DNA from: Barthelona sp. PAP020
Taxonomy: Eukaryota; Metamonada: BaSk clade
Reading direction: 5' to 3'
Assembly: GCA_040182905.1 (NCBI GenBank)
Contig: JARQWU010000064.1
Coordinates: forward strand, 1 to 42,567
DNA: 42,567 bases
The translations under genes were made by a program, and so were the position numbers. Positions 9,209-18,900 of the stretch are shown piece after piece (position 1 is the first letter of the stretch; the number at the start of each line of letters is the position of its first letter). The notes under the pieces are model-generated. The model had not been told where the DNA came from. It worked only from the letters and a program-made list of their open reading frames with translations, and did no database searches.

Positions 9209-11627
9209 TTATAATTCATCCCTTGCGATTTCTTCAGGAACAACATCTTCATTGTCCAAAGTGAAATATTTTTCATCAAGTTCAGGTTCAGTTTCATTAA
9301 TTTCAACTTCTTCAAATTCAATATCTTCACCTTCTTCTTCAACAGCAGCAGCAGCTTCGGCTTCAGCTTCAGCTTCTTTTTTGGCTTTGCGTTCAGCGAA
9401 ACGTTCTTTCATTTCATCAAAGGATGGTGCTTCTTCATCAGAAACGCCAAGTCCCATGGTCATCATACGATAGATACGCTTAGCAAGGACATGATGGTCT
9501 TCAACATCATAACCTGATGTTAAAAGAGCTGTGTCATATAACAAATGAGCAGCATCTTCACATTCTCCTAATAAAAGTTTTTCTTCTTCAGAATCAACCT
9601 TTTCAGGAAGTCTAATAACCTTCTTAGCCAAAGCAGAAACAATAGGATGATTGGCATTGATCACCAATTCTCTTTCAGGTTTCCAATCAGCTGAAAAAGT
9701 GGGATCGAGTTGACGTTGTTGTTGAATAAGTCTTTCCATGTTAGCAGAAGCTGCACGTTCTCCATGAATTAACATAGAAGGAGCAGATAACATAGAATCA
9801 GAATATTTAACCTTTGTGACCTCTTTTGGAGTGTACTTCTTAATGAAAGCAGCCAATTTTTCCAAATCTTCACTTTCTATTTCATTTTCTAAAGAGGCTT
9901 TGGAAGAAGAGGCAGGAACAATCTTCTTATCTTCAAAAGTACCCATATTTTGAAGGGCTGGCTCATCCAAAGGATCAGTGAAGAAAATTACTTCAAATCC
10001 TCTGGCAACCAAAGATTCAACAAATGGCAATTTACGAGCTTTTTCAACACTCTCAGCAACTGCATAATAAATATCATCTTGATCTTCAGGCATTCTCTTA
10101 ACGTAATCAGTTAGAGTAGAAATAACAGGATGTTCAGTCTCAGATTCTTCATCAATGGTGTAAGAGGTCTCAAAAATCAAAAGTCTGGACAATTTTTCAC
10201 GAGATTTGGAATCTTCAATCATTCCAATCTTTAAAAATTTGCCAAAAGTATCATAAAACTCATAGTATTCTTCAAGATTGTTCTTTTGTAATTTTTTAAA
10301 CATATCTAAGGCCTTTTGAACGAGTTTTCTCATGATAGTTTTGAGTGCACGAGATTTTTGTAAAGTTTCACGAGATACATTCAAAGGAAGATCATCAGAA
10401 TCAACAACACCTCTTAAGAAGTTCAACCATCTGGGTAATAACTCAGTATTTTCATCAGAAATCAAAACACGTTTTACATACAATTTTAATCTAGTTTTAT
10501 CAAATTGATCAACCAAATTGGTGGTATGATGACGAGGAATATACAAAATAGATCTGAAATCATAATCTCCTTCCACTTTAAAATGAATATGAGAAATAGG
10601 CTCATCATCAGTTCCAGTCAATGATTGGTAGAACTTTACGTAGTCATCATCAGATACCTTTTTAGGATTTCTAACCCAAATAGCAGGTTGCTCATTAATG
10701 TGTTTCCATGTTTGAACCATTTTCTTTTCAGTTTTTGGTTCAGTATCCTTTTTATCTTCAAGAAGTTCTTCTTCTTCTTCTTCATCAAGTTCAACATTTT
10801 CTTCAACTTCTACTTCAGCTTCTTCAATAGGAACTTCAATTTCTTCTTCAGTAAGAACATAGATAGGGAATTGAATGAATTCAGAATAGTGGGTTGCAAG
10901 ACCGATAAGCTTCTCCTCAGAAAGGAATTCATCAGAGTCTTCACGAATATGAAGAACAACACGTGTACCACGTCCAAGTGGTTCAGAATCATCCTTAGCA
11001 ATTGTAAATGTGTTTTCAGAAGTGGATTGCCAGTGATATTGATCATCATCATTACTCTTAGAATACACGTCAACAAGATCAGCAACAAGGAAAACAGAAT
11101 AAAAACCAACACCAAATTGACCAATGGCAGAAAGATCTCCCTTTTCTTCAACTTGATCAAGGAAAGCTTGAGTTCCAGATCTGGCAATGGTACCTAAGTT
11201 TTTAATCAATTCTTCCTTAGTCATACCAACACCAGTATCACGAAGTTCAATTGTACGATCTTCTTTGTTAATCTTAATTCTCATTTCAAATTCAGGAGTT
11301 TCACCAAGACAATTCTTGTCAGTTAAAGACATAAAACGAATTCTATCTAAGGCATCAGCTCCATTAGAAATAATTTCACGAAGGAAAATATCTTTCTTTG
11401 AATACAATGATCTGACAATAAGTTCCATCAAACGAGAAACTTCAGTTTCAAATTGCATTGTTTCACCTGTTAAATATTCTTTTTGTTGAGTTTCAACTTC
11501 AACAGTTTCCTCTGCTTCAGTTTCACAAAATACCAAAGATGTACCTAAAAATTAGTACTTTTGCAAATTTTCATTGATTACATATTAATGTTATCAATAC
11601 AACACACAAAATTTTTGATTGTGTCAT
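9209..11627 (-). CDS. HSP90B1: ER Hsp90 chaperone (GRP94/endoplasmin), two exons
   Basis: Exon 2 (11544 to 9209) holds nearly the whole protein but has no start ATG; its frame reaches a stop inside the intron. Exon 1 is 11627-11582 (ATG plus 15 codons and one base). Splicing out 11545-11581 gives 793 aa opening MTQSKILCVVLITLICTSLV, a good signal peptide with likely cleavage near residue 22. Motifs are NGADALDRIRF and DTGVGM, GQFGVGFYSVFLVADLVDVYS (ATP lid region), an acidic charged linker, the catalytic-loop region around NVSRETLQ, and a C-terminal RDEL ER-retrieval signal. There is no cytosolic MEEVD. It folds secretory and membrane proteins in the ER lumen. It diverges from the membrane-protein gene at 12045 across 417 bp. 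Confidence 0.95.
11545..11581 (-). other. 37-nt spliceosomal intron in the GRP94 gene
   Basis: On the minus strand the intron begins GTAATC and ends GTACTAATTTTTAG. It interrupts a codon after its first base (phase 1), splitting the Cys16 codon of the signal peptide. Removing it links an otherwise startless frame to an ATG with a hydrophobic leader. The CTAAT branch-like element sits 6 nt before the exon. Confidence 0.85.
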
Positions 11628-12044
11628 ACTTAAAAAAAAAAAAATTGAAAATGGAAATGGACTTGTTCTTCTTTCAGCAATCATCATTTTGTTATTCTCT
11701 CTTTTTCTTTAAAAAATATAAAGTTCCTAATATGTTTTGATTTTGTTTCATTTTTAAAGACAAATCAAATTTTCTTTTCTGTGGTTTATTCTGTTCTCTT
11801 TGCATGCCATGCAAAGAAATTTTAAGTGTTATTCATTCTTATTGATATTTTACAGCAAAATATGGATATCCTCCATTTTTGCCTTGAGCAAGTTTTCACT
11901 TTTGACATGAAGAAAGGCATTTCTATCAGTTCAATAAAAGAGTGATTCTAATGACAAAAATATACAAATTATGGTCCATATTAGTAATATAAACTTTTCA
12001 CCCGTTTTGCTAAGGTCAGTACCATTTCATTTATCATGTAAAGT
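11628..12044. promoter_or_regulatory. Divergent promoter region with a 10-bp-arm palindrome
   Basis: This 417-bp AT-rich spacer separates the divergent starts of GRP94 and the membrane-protein gene. It includes an A/T homopolymer tract next to the GRP94 ATG. A near-perfect inverted repeat lies at 11797-11817: arms TCTTTGCATG and CATGCAAAGA around one base. The string TCATTTATC lies 13-21 bases before the ATG at 12045 and resembles a parabasalid-type initiator. No protein-coding frame is visible. Function is inferred from position only. Confidence 0.45.
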
Positions 12045-12929
12045 ATGTTCCTTAGTGTAATTATTAAGTATTTAATAATTCTACCGATAATATCCATCAT
12101 TCTATATGTAATTACTTGGGTATCTTTTGAGCATTTATCTTTTGGAGATATTTTTCATGAATTTATGTTAGAATTATGTTTTTTGCCGATACATGCATTA
12201 ATAATTACTGTATTAATTGAAAACTTAATTGAAACACAACATAAAAAGGAATTAGAAAACACAAATAGCGTTGTGAGCACGGTTCTATTTGATGTAATAG
12301 GACAGTCTTTGATAAAAAGATTAAAAGAATGTGATCCATCCAATAATCAATTAAAAAGAATGATACGACAAGATTTATCAATAATGAACAAATTAAACAA
12401 ACACACAATCATGAAAAAATATGACCATCAGAGAATGTTAATATTGACAGATGAAGTATTAGAAGAAACAAAACACGTGTTTGAAAGGCACAGAAACTTC
12501 GTCACTTCAATGATTTTAAATCCACTAATTCTGTCTGATTCTGTAATGGCTGATTTGACAATAACATTGAGTCATGTGCAACAAGAGTTATTGAATAGAA
12601 AAGCACCTTCCATTTCTCAAGGCTCAAGGTGGGAGCAAGAACACCTTCAGATTATGATGGAAGGACTATATCGAGATTTAATTGTCACTTTTGTGATGCA
12701 AATGCTAAATTTGAGTAAAAATTATCCAAATCAATTCAGTTTGATGGTTAGAATGAATCCTTTTGAGAACACAGAACAATTAATCATTGAAGCAGAGACT
12801 TATAAGCTAACACATCAAAGACAACAAAGTTCAAAACTATTATTACCACCATTATCTAATACTCCTGCACCAGAAATAAATGAGGAAAATAAAATAACAA
12901 AACCCTTGTATGTGATGCCAAATGTGTAA
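12045..12929 (+). CDS. Two-TM membrane protein of unknown family
   Basis: The gene encodes 294 aa from the ATG at 12045. Two hydrophobic segments lie at about 4-28 (SVIIKYLIILPIISIILYVI) and 41-62 (LELCFLPIHALIITVLIENL), separated by a short loop. The remaining ~230 residues are soluble and mostly helical, with a possible helical bundle at 75-220, and end in a polar tail. The short TM pair followed by an ENLIE-x-QHKKELE helix resembles bacterial small membrane proteins of unknown function, so transfer from bacteria is possible but unproved. I cannot name the family. Base composition matches the neighbours. Confidence 0.8.
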   Translation: MFLSVIIKYLIILPIISIILYVITWVSFEHLSFGDIFHEFMLELCFLPIHALIITVLIENLIETQHKKELENTNSVVSTVLFDVIGQSLIKRLKECDPSNNQLKRMIRQDLSIMNKLNKHTIMKKYDHQRMLILTDEVLEETKHVFERHRNFVTSMILNPLILSDSVMADLTITLSHVQQELLNRKAPSISQGSRWEQEHLQIMMEGLYRDLIVTFVMQMLNLSKNYPNQFSLMVRMNPFENTEQLIIEAETYKLTHQRQQSSKLLLPPLSNTPAPEINEENKITKPLYVMPNV

Positions 12930-12953
12930 ATTTGTGAAAATTTCATAAAACAA

Positions 12954-13130
12954 TCAAACAACCATCGAATTAATGTCAGAAAATAAAGAAGTAGACTCAG
13001 TTATAGCCAAAATTGAGGAAGCAAGAGGTGCAACTTTTGAAGGATCAACTTCAATCATTGATGTGTCACAAAATTCGTCATATAAAGTAATAAAATTAGA
13101 AATTTGAGTTTTTTCTGTAATATTATTCAT
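12954..13130 (-). CDS. Small hypothetical protein (58 aa)
   Basis: The frame runs from the ATG at 13130 (MNNITEKTQISNFITLYDEF) to the TGA at 12954. Composition is protein-like (D, E, S, T and P spread through) and unlike the F/N/K-heavy noise of this genome. Two short helices can be drawn (10-22 and 35-50). It lies 134 bp downstream of the phosphatase gene on the same strand and converges with the membrane-protein gene, 24 bp away. I do not recognise it; it could be a small subunit of a larger complex. Confidence 0.45.
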   Translation of the reverse strand: MNNITEKTQISNFITLYDEFCDTSMIEVDPSKVAPLASSILAITESTSLFSDINSMVV

Positions 13131-13264
13131 CTTAAAACAAGAAAAGGAAAAGTGTAAAAATTTTTTTATTAAAAATTTGACAACCATCAAAAAAAAAAAG
13201 GAAAATTTAAAAAAGATTTATACAGACATTTCAATAGAATTCAACAATTAATCAATGTAAAAAT

Positions 13265-14407
13265 TCATAAATTCTGGTTGAAATTTTCGTATTGTTGGAC
13301 CAATTGAGATAACTTAAATCTACTAATCAAATAGTTTTGAACTTTATTACCTTCGATTGCTTCCAAAAGAATTTTTTGTACTAACTTCAAGGAATTATCC
13401 TTTTTTTGATCTTTGTGTGCAAAAAAAGATCTAATAATAACAGCATTATCAAGATGCCATCTTACAGCAACCAAACTGTTTTCAACAATAATTGTGGTAT
13501 TTAAATTACGATTGCAGACTCGAATATCTTTAAGGTAAGTGTAGTTATCAATTTGATTGCAATGTTCACGATATAAACGATGTTGAATGAATCTGCGATC
13601 TGGATCAATACGATCAATCACTATATCAGCGTATTCTTGCATTCCTGCTGTAAAAACAATAATTTCAAATATTTTGGACAGATCTTTTAAAAAACAGGTT
13701 AATCCTGGTCTCAAAATGCATCTCATCGGCCATCCAGACACTCTAAAATCAAAGTAATCAAAACCAGAAAAATCTGTGGTTTCAACTTGTCCAATATCAG
13801 ACATGTCAATAGAATGTACCAATGTTTCATCTAAATCCAAAACAAGGGTTGATTTTGGCATAAATTGACTACGATTTGGGATATATTTTGGAAAATGCGA
13901 GGGTAAAGGCGTACGAATATCAGCAGTTTGAGTGAACATCTTATCTTCCACATCTTGCCTTTTTTGTATACTATAAAGCATAATTTCTTTGTCATTACTC
14001 TCAACAGAACCAACAGTTTTTGCTTCTTGTTGGCTTTCAGATATGTAAGCGTCAAGGTTTTGATCAACATTTTTACTGTTGTTAATATCAAAGAAAAGCT
14101 TTAATGGTCGTTGTTTTCGATTTAAATGACTATGTCTACCATAAGGTTCAGGAGCTTTGAACGAATTCGCTTTTGAAGTTTGAGTTTTTTTGGCATTTTC
14201 CTCACGTTTTTTTCTAAAACGTTGTTCAATATTATTTAAAGGTGATTTTATCACTTCTTCATTGGTAAAATAAGATTTAAGATTATTGTTTCGCAACTTA
14301 TTAACATTTCCAATTCTTGTTTGTCTTTTGTTTGTTTTTTTGGAAGATTTTCTTATTATTTTAGATATTCCAGGGTCCAAATTTGGTTCTATCGTACCAT
14401 GAGTCAT
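13265..14407 (-). CDS. FCP/SCP-like (CTD-type) HAD phosphatase
   Basis: The gene encodes 380 aa from the ATG at 14407. Residues 1-180 are basic and disordered. The catalytic domain spans ~185-375: the DxDxT motif is DLDETLVHS with D191 (nucleophile) and D193 (acid/base); motif II Thr is T253 in VFTAG; the Lys is K293 in YLKD; the last motif is VENS (E309-N310), followed by the family DNAV block. Members of this family dephosphorylate Ser/Thr, classically in the RNA polymerase II C-terminal repeat, or act like Dullard on lipin. Most relatives have VDNS, so E309 is a conservative D-to-E change next to the retained metal-binding Asn. No BRCT domain is present, so it is SCP/Dullard-like rather than FCP1. 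The substrate is unknown. Confidence 0.88.
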   Translation of the reverse strand: MTHGTIEPNLDPGISKIIRKSSKKTNKRQTRIGNVNKLRNNNLKSYFTNEEVIKSPLNNIEQRFRKKREENAKKTQTSKANSFKAPEPYGRHSHLNRKQRPLKLFFDINNSKNVDQNLDAYISESQQEAKTVGSVESNDKEIMLYSIQKRQDVEDKMFTQTADIRTPLPSHFPKYIPNRSQFMPKSTLVLDLDETLVHSIDMSDIGQVETTDFSGFDYFDFRVSGWPMRCILRPGLTCFLKDLSKIFEIIVFTAGMQEYADIVIDRIDPDRRFIQHRLYREHCNQIDNYTYLKDIRVCNRNLNTTIIVENSLVAVRWHLDNAVIIRSFFAHKDQKKDNSLKLVQKILLEAIEGNKVQNYLISRFKLSQLVQQYENFNQNL

Positions 14408-14625
14408 GTCATAAAAATAAAAGATTTGAGAAAAAAAATAAATTGTTTTTCATTCACAAGAATTTCTGAACTTGAAATGGTCCTTCAACCATTCTTTCTT
14501 TATTTTATTGTAGTGATGACAAATTTATTTTGATCATTTCATTAATATCCGTTGGTTTGCACCAAAAACAAGTAATAAAGGAAACAAAAAAATATATGTT
14601 TATATAATAAATAGACTACATTAGT

Positions 14626-16194
14626 TTACAAAATATAACAACATTGACCTTCATTATAACCATCTGGATCATCCAAAATACCAGCTAAGGTTGATTTTTT
14701 GCCATTGACAGAAACTGCTTCTTTTGAATGGTTTCTGCGGTCGTTCTTTTCATCAGCTTCAATAATTCCTTTTTGGCCAATTTTTTCCATCCCATTTATT
14801 GGTTTGCCATTGTTTTTTGAAATATTTGTTTGAAAATAGTCTTGTTCTCCTTTTTTAACCAACAAATGAGGTTGTTTAACACGAGAAGGATTATGTCTGC
14901 TGATTGGTTGATTATGTAGGACTTTTGCAGGAACAATAGAATCATTTTCTGCTAAAGCCAATGTAAGATGAATTTTATTTGCTGCTTCGTTTTCTTCGTT
15001 TTCTTTTTTATTGCCATTTGTTTCATTAGTTTCATTGTTCTCCAACTCATCTTCTTCATTATTAACAACAGCATTAGAATTCTTATTTGGCATTCTATTA
15101 TCTAATGAAACTGATAACAAGGTATTAGAACCAGAAACCAATCTATTTTCAACAGATGCTGAAGTGTCAAAGCCACGTCCAAAACCTATGGGCGTTAAAA
15201 CTGCCCAATTAGCAAATCTGTTCTCAGGATTCATTTGTTTTTCAAAAGCAGCCTGTTCAGCATCGCCAGACTCAGATGTGTTCTCATCGCTCACGTTTTG
15301 TGGCTGAGGAATGACCCCAAATTGTGTAGAATTCACAGGTCGACGATATGACAATATAATTGTTGTCAGTAGCTCTCGTAAAAAGGCATAATTTGGTGTA
15401 TCTTCAAAATTTAAGGAAATTAAATGTTCAAGGAATCTCTTAAATCCAATAGGCATCCCTTGAACCAATTTTACATCAAAATACTCTTCTTTTAAAACAC
15501 CTACTTCATTTCTATCAGTCAAACGTCTCCAAGGTAGTGACCTTCCACATAATTCAATCAGTGTATAAAAAAAGGACCATAGGTCATCTCTTCTTGATAA
15601 ATCTTGATCTTGATGAGAAAAAACAGAAGCATATCTTGATGTACCTCTGAAACCTGCCATCTTACGTGCAGGAAAGTGTCCATTTGCATCTCTATATCTC
15701 CTAACCAGCCCAAAATCAATAATATACAAACTTCGAGCAGAATCACCCATTCCAAAACAAAAATTAGAAGGTTTAATATCACGATGCAATAGTCCACGAT
15801 CATGAACACTTCTAATAGCATCTAACATTTGAACACCATATTCAACAGCCTTATGATATTCAAATTGACCATTGGGTTGACGACGACGATGTTGCAATAA
15901 AGACAAACCTAATCTTGATGTAACCATGTAATGCAATGTTGGTGTTTGACCATACGCTATTAACTTAGCAACAAAAGGAGAACCTTTCATAATTTTTAGA
16001 GCTCTGGCTTCAACAGGTAGAACAGATCGTCGATCACATTTAATTTCAAATTTAATTGCAGTAACCTCGTTAGTTTGAATATCACGTGCTGCGTAAATAT
16101 CTCCAAACGCTCCTTGACCTAATCTATTCTGAATTTCATATCTCTTTTCAAATAAATATCCAGGGGCAAAATTTAAGTTGGTTCTTGAAGGCAT
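14626..16194 (-). CDS. Casein kinase 1 family kinase (TTBK-like) with C-terminal CaaX box
   Basis: The gene encodes 522 aa from the ATG at 16194. The kinase domain spans ~18-300: glycine loop GQGAFG (26-31), ATP Lys K48, catalytic loop HRDIKPSNF (137-145; D139, K141), DFG 160-162, and the CK1-type activation segment FRGTSRYASVFSHQ in place of APE. CK1 enzymes are Ser/Thr kinases in trafficking, circadian, Wnt or cytoskeletal control. HRDIKPSNF and the segment sequence resemble tau-tubulin kinases. Residues 300-510 are a disordered tail. The protein ends GQCCYIL: the last four residues (CYIL) form a CaaX box, with Leu favouring geranylgeranylation and an adjacent Cys that could be palmitoylated. 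Membrane attachment is therefore predicted. Confidence 0.93.
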   Translation of the reverse strand: MPSRTNLNFAPGYLFEKRYEIQNRLGQGAFGDIYAARDIQTNEVTAIKFEIKCDRRSVLPVEARALKIMKGSPFVAKLIAYGQTPTLHYMVTSRLGLSLLQHRRRQPNGQFEYHKAVEYGVQMLDAIRSVHDRGLLHRDIKPSNFCFGMGDSARSLYIIDFGLVRRYRDANGHFPARKMAGFRGTSRYASVFSHQDQDLSRRDDLWSFFYTLIELCGRSLPWRRLTDRNEVGVLKEEYFDVKLVQGMPIGFKRFLEHLISLNFEDTPNYAFLRELLTTIILSYRRPVNSTQFGVIPQPQNVSDENTSESGDAEQAAFEKQMNPENRFANWAVLTPIGFGRGFDTSASVENRLVSGSNTLLSVSLDNRMPNKNSNAVVNNEEDELENNETNETNGNKKENEENEAANKIHLTLALAENDSIVPAKVLHNQPISRHNPSRVKQPHLLVKKGEQDYFQTNISKNNGKPINGMEKIGQKGIIEADEKNDRRNHSKEAVSVNGKKSTLAGILDDPDGYNEGQCCYIL

Positions 16195-16825
16195 ATTCTT
16201 GTTATATTAAATTTAAAAAATGATTCCACCTTCGCAAAGTTAAAATTAAATATAAAAAGATGGGGAATCTTTTTTTTTCTTTCTTGCATTTCCTTGTTCC
16301 TTTTTTTAATTTTTGTTTTGTGCTTTGCTTTGCGAATGGTAATATCACTTTTTCTTGTCACTTAAATTTTTTTTTGTTGTTGTTTTTTTAATCTTTATAA
16401 ATGACCTTTTTTTAGTTATTTGCCATTTGAATGAGAATAAAAATTTTTAAGGGAAAAAAGAAATGGCTAAATTGATTTTTAGAAAGCATATTTAAATTTT
16501 TCGTTTTTGGTTTCCACACAACAAAACTTTTGAAATTCCAAATGAAGGAGATTTATTGGTAAAATATGGACTGTTAATTATATTTTGAAAGCAGTCAAAT
16601 GTTTTTGGTTTGTGGTTTCAACTTCATCATCATCATCAAAAAGTCAGCATAAATTTCAATCTCAAGGTTGTTTTCTTTTACAAGCAGAATATTTTTTTTT
16701 ATTGGTATTTTTGAAATCAATTCACATTATTTTCCCTTTTTTTTTGGATTTGAAAATATTTAACAAATTTGAACCCTCAAATTTTGATATAAAAATAAAC
16801 AATACTATTTATGAGGCAATCAAGA
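16195..16825. other. Intergenic region with no recognised gene
   Basis: This 631-bp spacer upstream of the CK1 gene and downstream of the 419-aa gene contains T-rich tracts and a short (TCA)n run near 16625-16638. TCATTTT lies about 30 bases before the CK1 ATG on its strand. The only longer frames start at non-ATG codons or have the F/K/N/I-heavy composition of non-coding DNA here. Confidence 0.55.
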
Positions 16826-18085
16826 TTATTGATTAGATTTTTGTAATTCTAATTCATCATCAATTTGCTTACAAAAAGCACATTGAGGAGGAAATTTCAA
16901 TGGCCTAGGTAAACCCATTATCAATTCAACATTTTCCCATTCCACTGGATCCACTTTGCTTTTGATAAGAGATACAATTTCTTGATTTTTCACAGACTTT
17001 TCTTTTTTTGGTAAAGAAGAAAGTTTTGACAAATAGTCTTCAACTGGCAGTCTATTAATATAAGCTGTGAGTGTTGGAAAAGCCAAAGCATACAATTCAT
17101 TGTACGGTAATTTGTAATGATGAATGATATCATCAAATCGAACCGTAATCTTGGACAGTTTCTTTTTATTTCGTTCAGTGTGTTCTTTCTTTTTCTTTTC
17201 TTGAACTTTTTTCTTGTTCCCTAACTTTTGAGAAGATCGAACACGAATTGTTTGATAAATATCAGCAGATCGAGTCGAATATTTTCGGGTGGATTTGGGT
17301 GTTTTCAGTTCATGTCTCAATATATCTGGAGTTTGAGGAATATTGAAAACAAGGTTAGATTCAACATGATTTTGTGGATGAAATCTCCCGTCATTTTTTT
17401 GTGTATTGAAAGAACCAATGGTTCCGGAAATGGTTTGGGCCATTCTTGATATTTCGAACGTTCGACTTTCATTCTTGAAATTAGGAAACTTTCCTTTTAC
17501 TGTGTTCATAAAACGTGTATGTGCTTCAAACGCAACATCAGCTTGCTTCAAAGCTTTCAAACGAAAATTTTCCTTTTTCTCGGTTTTTGCCTCCACTTCT
17601 TCCTCTTCCAATTCCTTTTCATTTTTTTCTATTTCTTGTTCTTCTTGCTCAAAAAAATCATCATCTTTAAATTCCTCCGCCATTTCAGAAAATTCATGTA
17701 TGATATATTCTTTGCGTACAAGAGGTTTCAATTCACCAGGATTGAATCTCCTATTAAATTGATCACTGAAAACAACATTTTCTTTTCTTTTTGTTTTTGC
17801 TTCTCTTTCATCATCTTGTAAATCCAACATTGGTGAAATGTCAGATCCTGATAAAGGTGACGCTGTTCCAGACTCCGAATTATATTCCCCAGCCTGGGAG
17901 ACCAACGAAAACATGTTTTGAAAATATTTTTTTGATATTGTTTCTCTATTTGGATTTTCGTCATATTTTTTTGAAGTTTTGGGTGAATGTTTGGCCAATG
18001 CATCTCGTCTATCAAAAGATTCATTTGTTTCTCGAAGCATGTCATTCATTTCTTCTAAAAGTGACATATCAATGTCTTCTGTCAT
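16826..18085 (-). CDS. Hypothetical protein with acidic coiled coil and C-terminal CxxC
   Basis: The gene encodes 419 aa from the ATG at 18085 (MTEDIDMSLLEEMNDML). The N-terminal half is acidic and S/P-rich. A strongly charged stretch near 140-175 (EEQEIEKNEKELEEEEVE) is likely coiled coil. A basic cluster lies near 290-315 (KKKVQEKKKKEHTERNKKK). The C-terminal ~110 residues look folded (LPYNELYALAFPTLTAYINRL) and end in a CAFCKQ pair that could bind metal only with partners. I do not recognise the family. It lies upstream of CK1 on the same strand. Length and composition make it a real gene. Confidence 0.75.
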   Translation of the reverse strand: MTEDIDMSLLEEMNDMLRETNESFDRRDALAKHSPKTSKKYDENPNRETISKKYFQNMFSLVSQAGEYNSESGTASPLSGSDISPMLDLQDDEREAKTKRKENVVFSDQFNRRFNPGELKPLVRKEYIIHEFSEMAEEFKDDDFFEQEEQEIEKNEKELEEEEVEAKTEKKENFRLKALKQADVAFEAHTRFMNTVKGKFPNFKNESRTFEISRMAQTISGTIGSFNTQKNDGRFHPQNHVESNLVFNIPQTPDILRHELKTPKSTRKYSTRSADIYQTIRVRSSQKLGNKKKVQEKKKKEHTERNKKKLSKITVRFDDIIHHYKLPYNELYALAFPTLTAYINRLPVEDYLSKLSSLPKKEKSVKNQEIVSLIKSKVDPVEWENVELIMGLPRPLKFPPQCAFCKQIDDELELQKSNQ

Positions 18086-18452
18086 TAAATTAGCAACAAA
18101 TTCTCGATTGAATCACAATACAAATCAATTATACAGGGTCAGATACATAAAATCTGAAACTGGTTTTTCAACATTTTCCGCCTTTATATTTGTTAATGTT
18201 TGAAATTCAAATAAACCAAATTTGGATGCATTATATTTGTCAAAAATAGTAAGCCTCCAACACTGGAAATTAAAGTTTGTCATTGTAATTTTATTTTGTA
18301 AGAGTTTTTCATTGAAAGACAATGATATGTTCCTGAGGTATTTGGTGTTATTAAACCATTAAAAAAAGATGTGTAAACGAAAAATTATTTATATTCTTAA
18401 AAAAAATTTGAATGTTTTGGGGTATTCTCATGCAAACAACATTTTGGATTTT
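18086..18452. other. Intergenic region with a coding-like frame lacking a start
   Basis: On the minus strand a frame is open from 18358 to the TGA at 18125-18127, 77 codons, with a protein-like product (for example CWRLTIFDKYNASKFGLFEF). An ATG at 18283 would give a 52-aa protein. The upstream end is closed by TAA at 18359-18361. It may be a small gene, an exon or a relic; I cannot decide which. Confidence 0.3.
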
Positions 18453-18818
18453 TCACTCCATAATTGGTTCTCTTTTCCTTCTTTTATTTGTATTTTTTGG
18501 AGCTTTTTTATCCAGATTCTCTATTGCTTGTTCACGTAAAGACTTTTTGTTTTTCTTTATTTTTTGAAATTTTTCCTGATCCTCGACCAGTTTTTCAAAA
18601 AATTTTTCTCTTTCTTCAACCTTTTTAAAATGATCTTCGTCTTTCTTTTGTTGATTTGTTGTTATTTCATCAAGTAGTTGAAGCTGGTTTTCTTTTGAAA
18701 ATGTAACTCTTTTGCTCTTTTTTTGAGGCAATTGAATTCTTTTTTGGTTGACTTTTTTTTCATCTTTTGGTTTTTTTAATCCTTTGGGAGGATTTCGTAA
18801 ACGGTCAACAAAAACCAT
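18453..18818 (-). CDS. Small, highly basic coiled-coil protein
   Basis: The gene encodes 121 aa from the ATG at 18818. The protein is very rich in K, E, Q and R. It contains KKSKRVTFSKE, where RVTF fits the [RK]VxF docking motif for protein phosphatase 1; a charged helix at ~55-100; and a C-terminal NKRRKR that could be a nuclear or nucleolar signal. It lies 82 bp downstream of NSA2 on the same strand, which would fit a nucleolar role, but adjacency means little in a eukaryote. The family is not recognised. Confidence 0.65.
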   Translation of the reverse strand: MVFVDRLRNPPKGLKKPKDEKKVNQKRIQLPQKKSKRVTFSKENQLQLLDEITTNQQKKDEDHFKKVEEREKFFEKLVEDQEKFQKIKKNKKSLREQAIENLDKKAPKNTNKRRKREPIME

Positions 18819-18900
18819 TGTGTTTAAAAAAAAAAAAGAAAATTATAAAAGAAATTTTTTTTATTTGTTAGATAATTTACGAAATCCGATAAAAACTGTA

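Noticed and set aside
10625-11197. 190-codon frame on the + strand opposite GRP94
   Set aside because: It is antisense to a conserved chaperone; its F/N/R-heavy product is what the reverse of an acidic, Lys/Glu-rich coding region gives.
16173-16361. 62-codon minus-strand frame at the 5' edge of the CK1 gene
   Set aside because: It overlaps the kinase start in another frame and has lysine-rich, low-complexity sequence.
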